Of a stretch of DNA of 6,972 bases, positions 6,966-6,972 are shown piece by piece; position 1 is the first letter of the stretch, and the number at the start of each line of letters is the position of its first letter. The translations under genes and the position numbers were made by a program. The stretch spans positions 1-6,972 of the forward strand of contig JAJYMP010000441.1 in NCBI GenBank assembly GCA_021786915.1, written 5' to 3'. The notes below the pieces were generated by a model. It was not told where the DNA came from and ran no database searches. It was given only the letters and a program-made list of their open reading frames with translations. Origin of the DNA: Chloroflexota bacterium. Its GTDB lineage: Bacteria > Chloroflexota > Limnocylindria > Limnocylindrales > CSP1-4.

Positions 6966-6972
6966 CGGTCCG

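Overview
The window is very G+C-rich (about 70% by eye), with codon third positions mostly G or C. Both exported proteins carry low-complexity Pro/Ser/Thr/Ala linkers just after a lipoprotein cysteine. This style fits a high-G+C Actinomycetota or Chloroflexota bacterium, probably from an environmental assembly. The taxonomy is an inference, because the window holds no marker gene. The first nine bases match the 3' end of a common Illumina adapter, so the left edge may be a contig end rather than genomic sequence.

Left part, + strand (about 50-2793): a complete three-gene ABC importer of the polar amino acid uptake (PAAT) type. It encodes a lipoprotein solute-binding protein, a five-helix permease and an ATPase with all motifs intact. 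The permease stop and ATPase GTG start overlap as GTGA, which implies translational coupling. A strong 10-bp stem-loop lies between the binding protein and the permease. It falls inside the only possible N-terminus of the permease reading frame, which makes that N-terminus suspect.

Middle (2794-3031): a 238-bp convergent intergenic region with G+C-rich dyads but no classical T-tract terminator.

Right part, - strand (6965 down to 3032): three genes read in the same direction. First is a diguanylate cyclase with several GAF domains, probably cut by the right edge of the window. Next is a small LysM lipoprotein, and last a class I glutamine-amidotransferase-like (peptidase C26) hydrolase. The gaps are 89 and 155 bp, so a shared transcript is possible but not shown. 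The 155-bp gap is largely filled by a tandem array of a 26-bp repeat in which each complete unit can fold into a G+C-rich hairpin.

Together the window suggests amino acid uptake next to a c-di-GMP signalling and cell-envelope cluster. I found no RNA gene, CRISPR array, transposon or defence system, and no clear case for a wholly new system. The points most worth checking are the hairpin repeat array, the intercistronic hairpin with the doubtful permease start, and the missing N-terminus of the multi-GAF cyclase.
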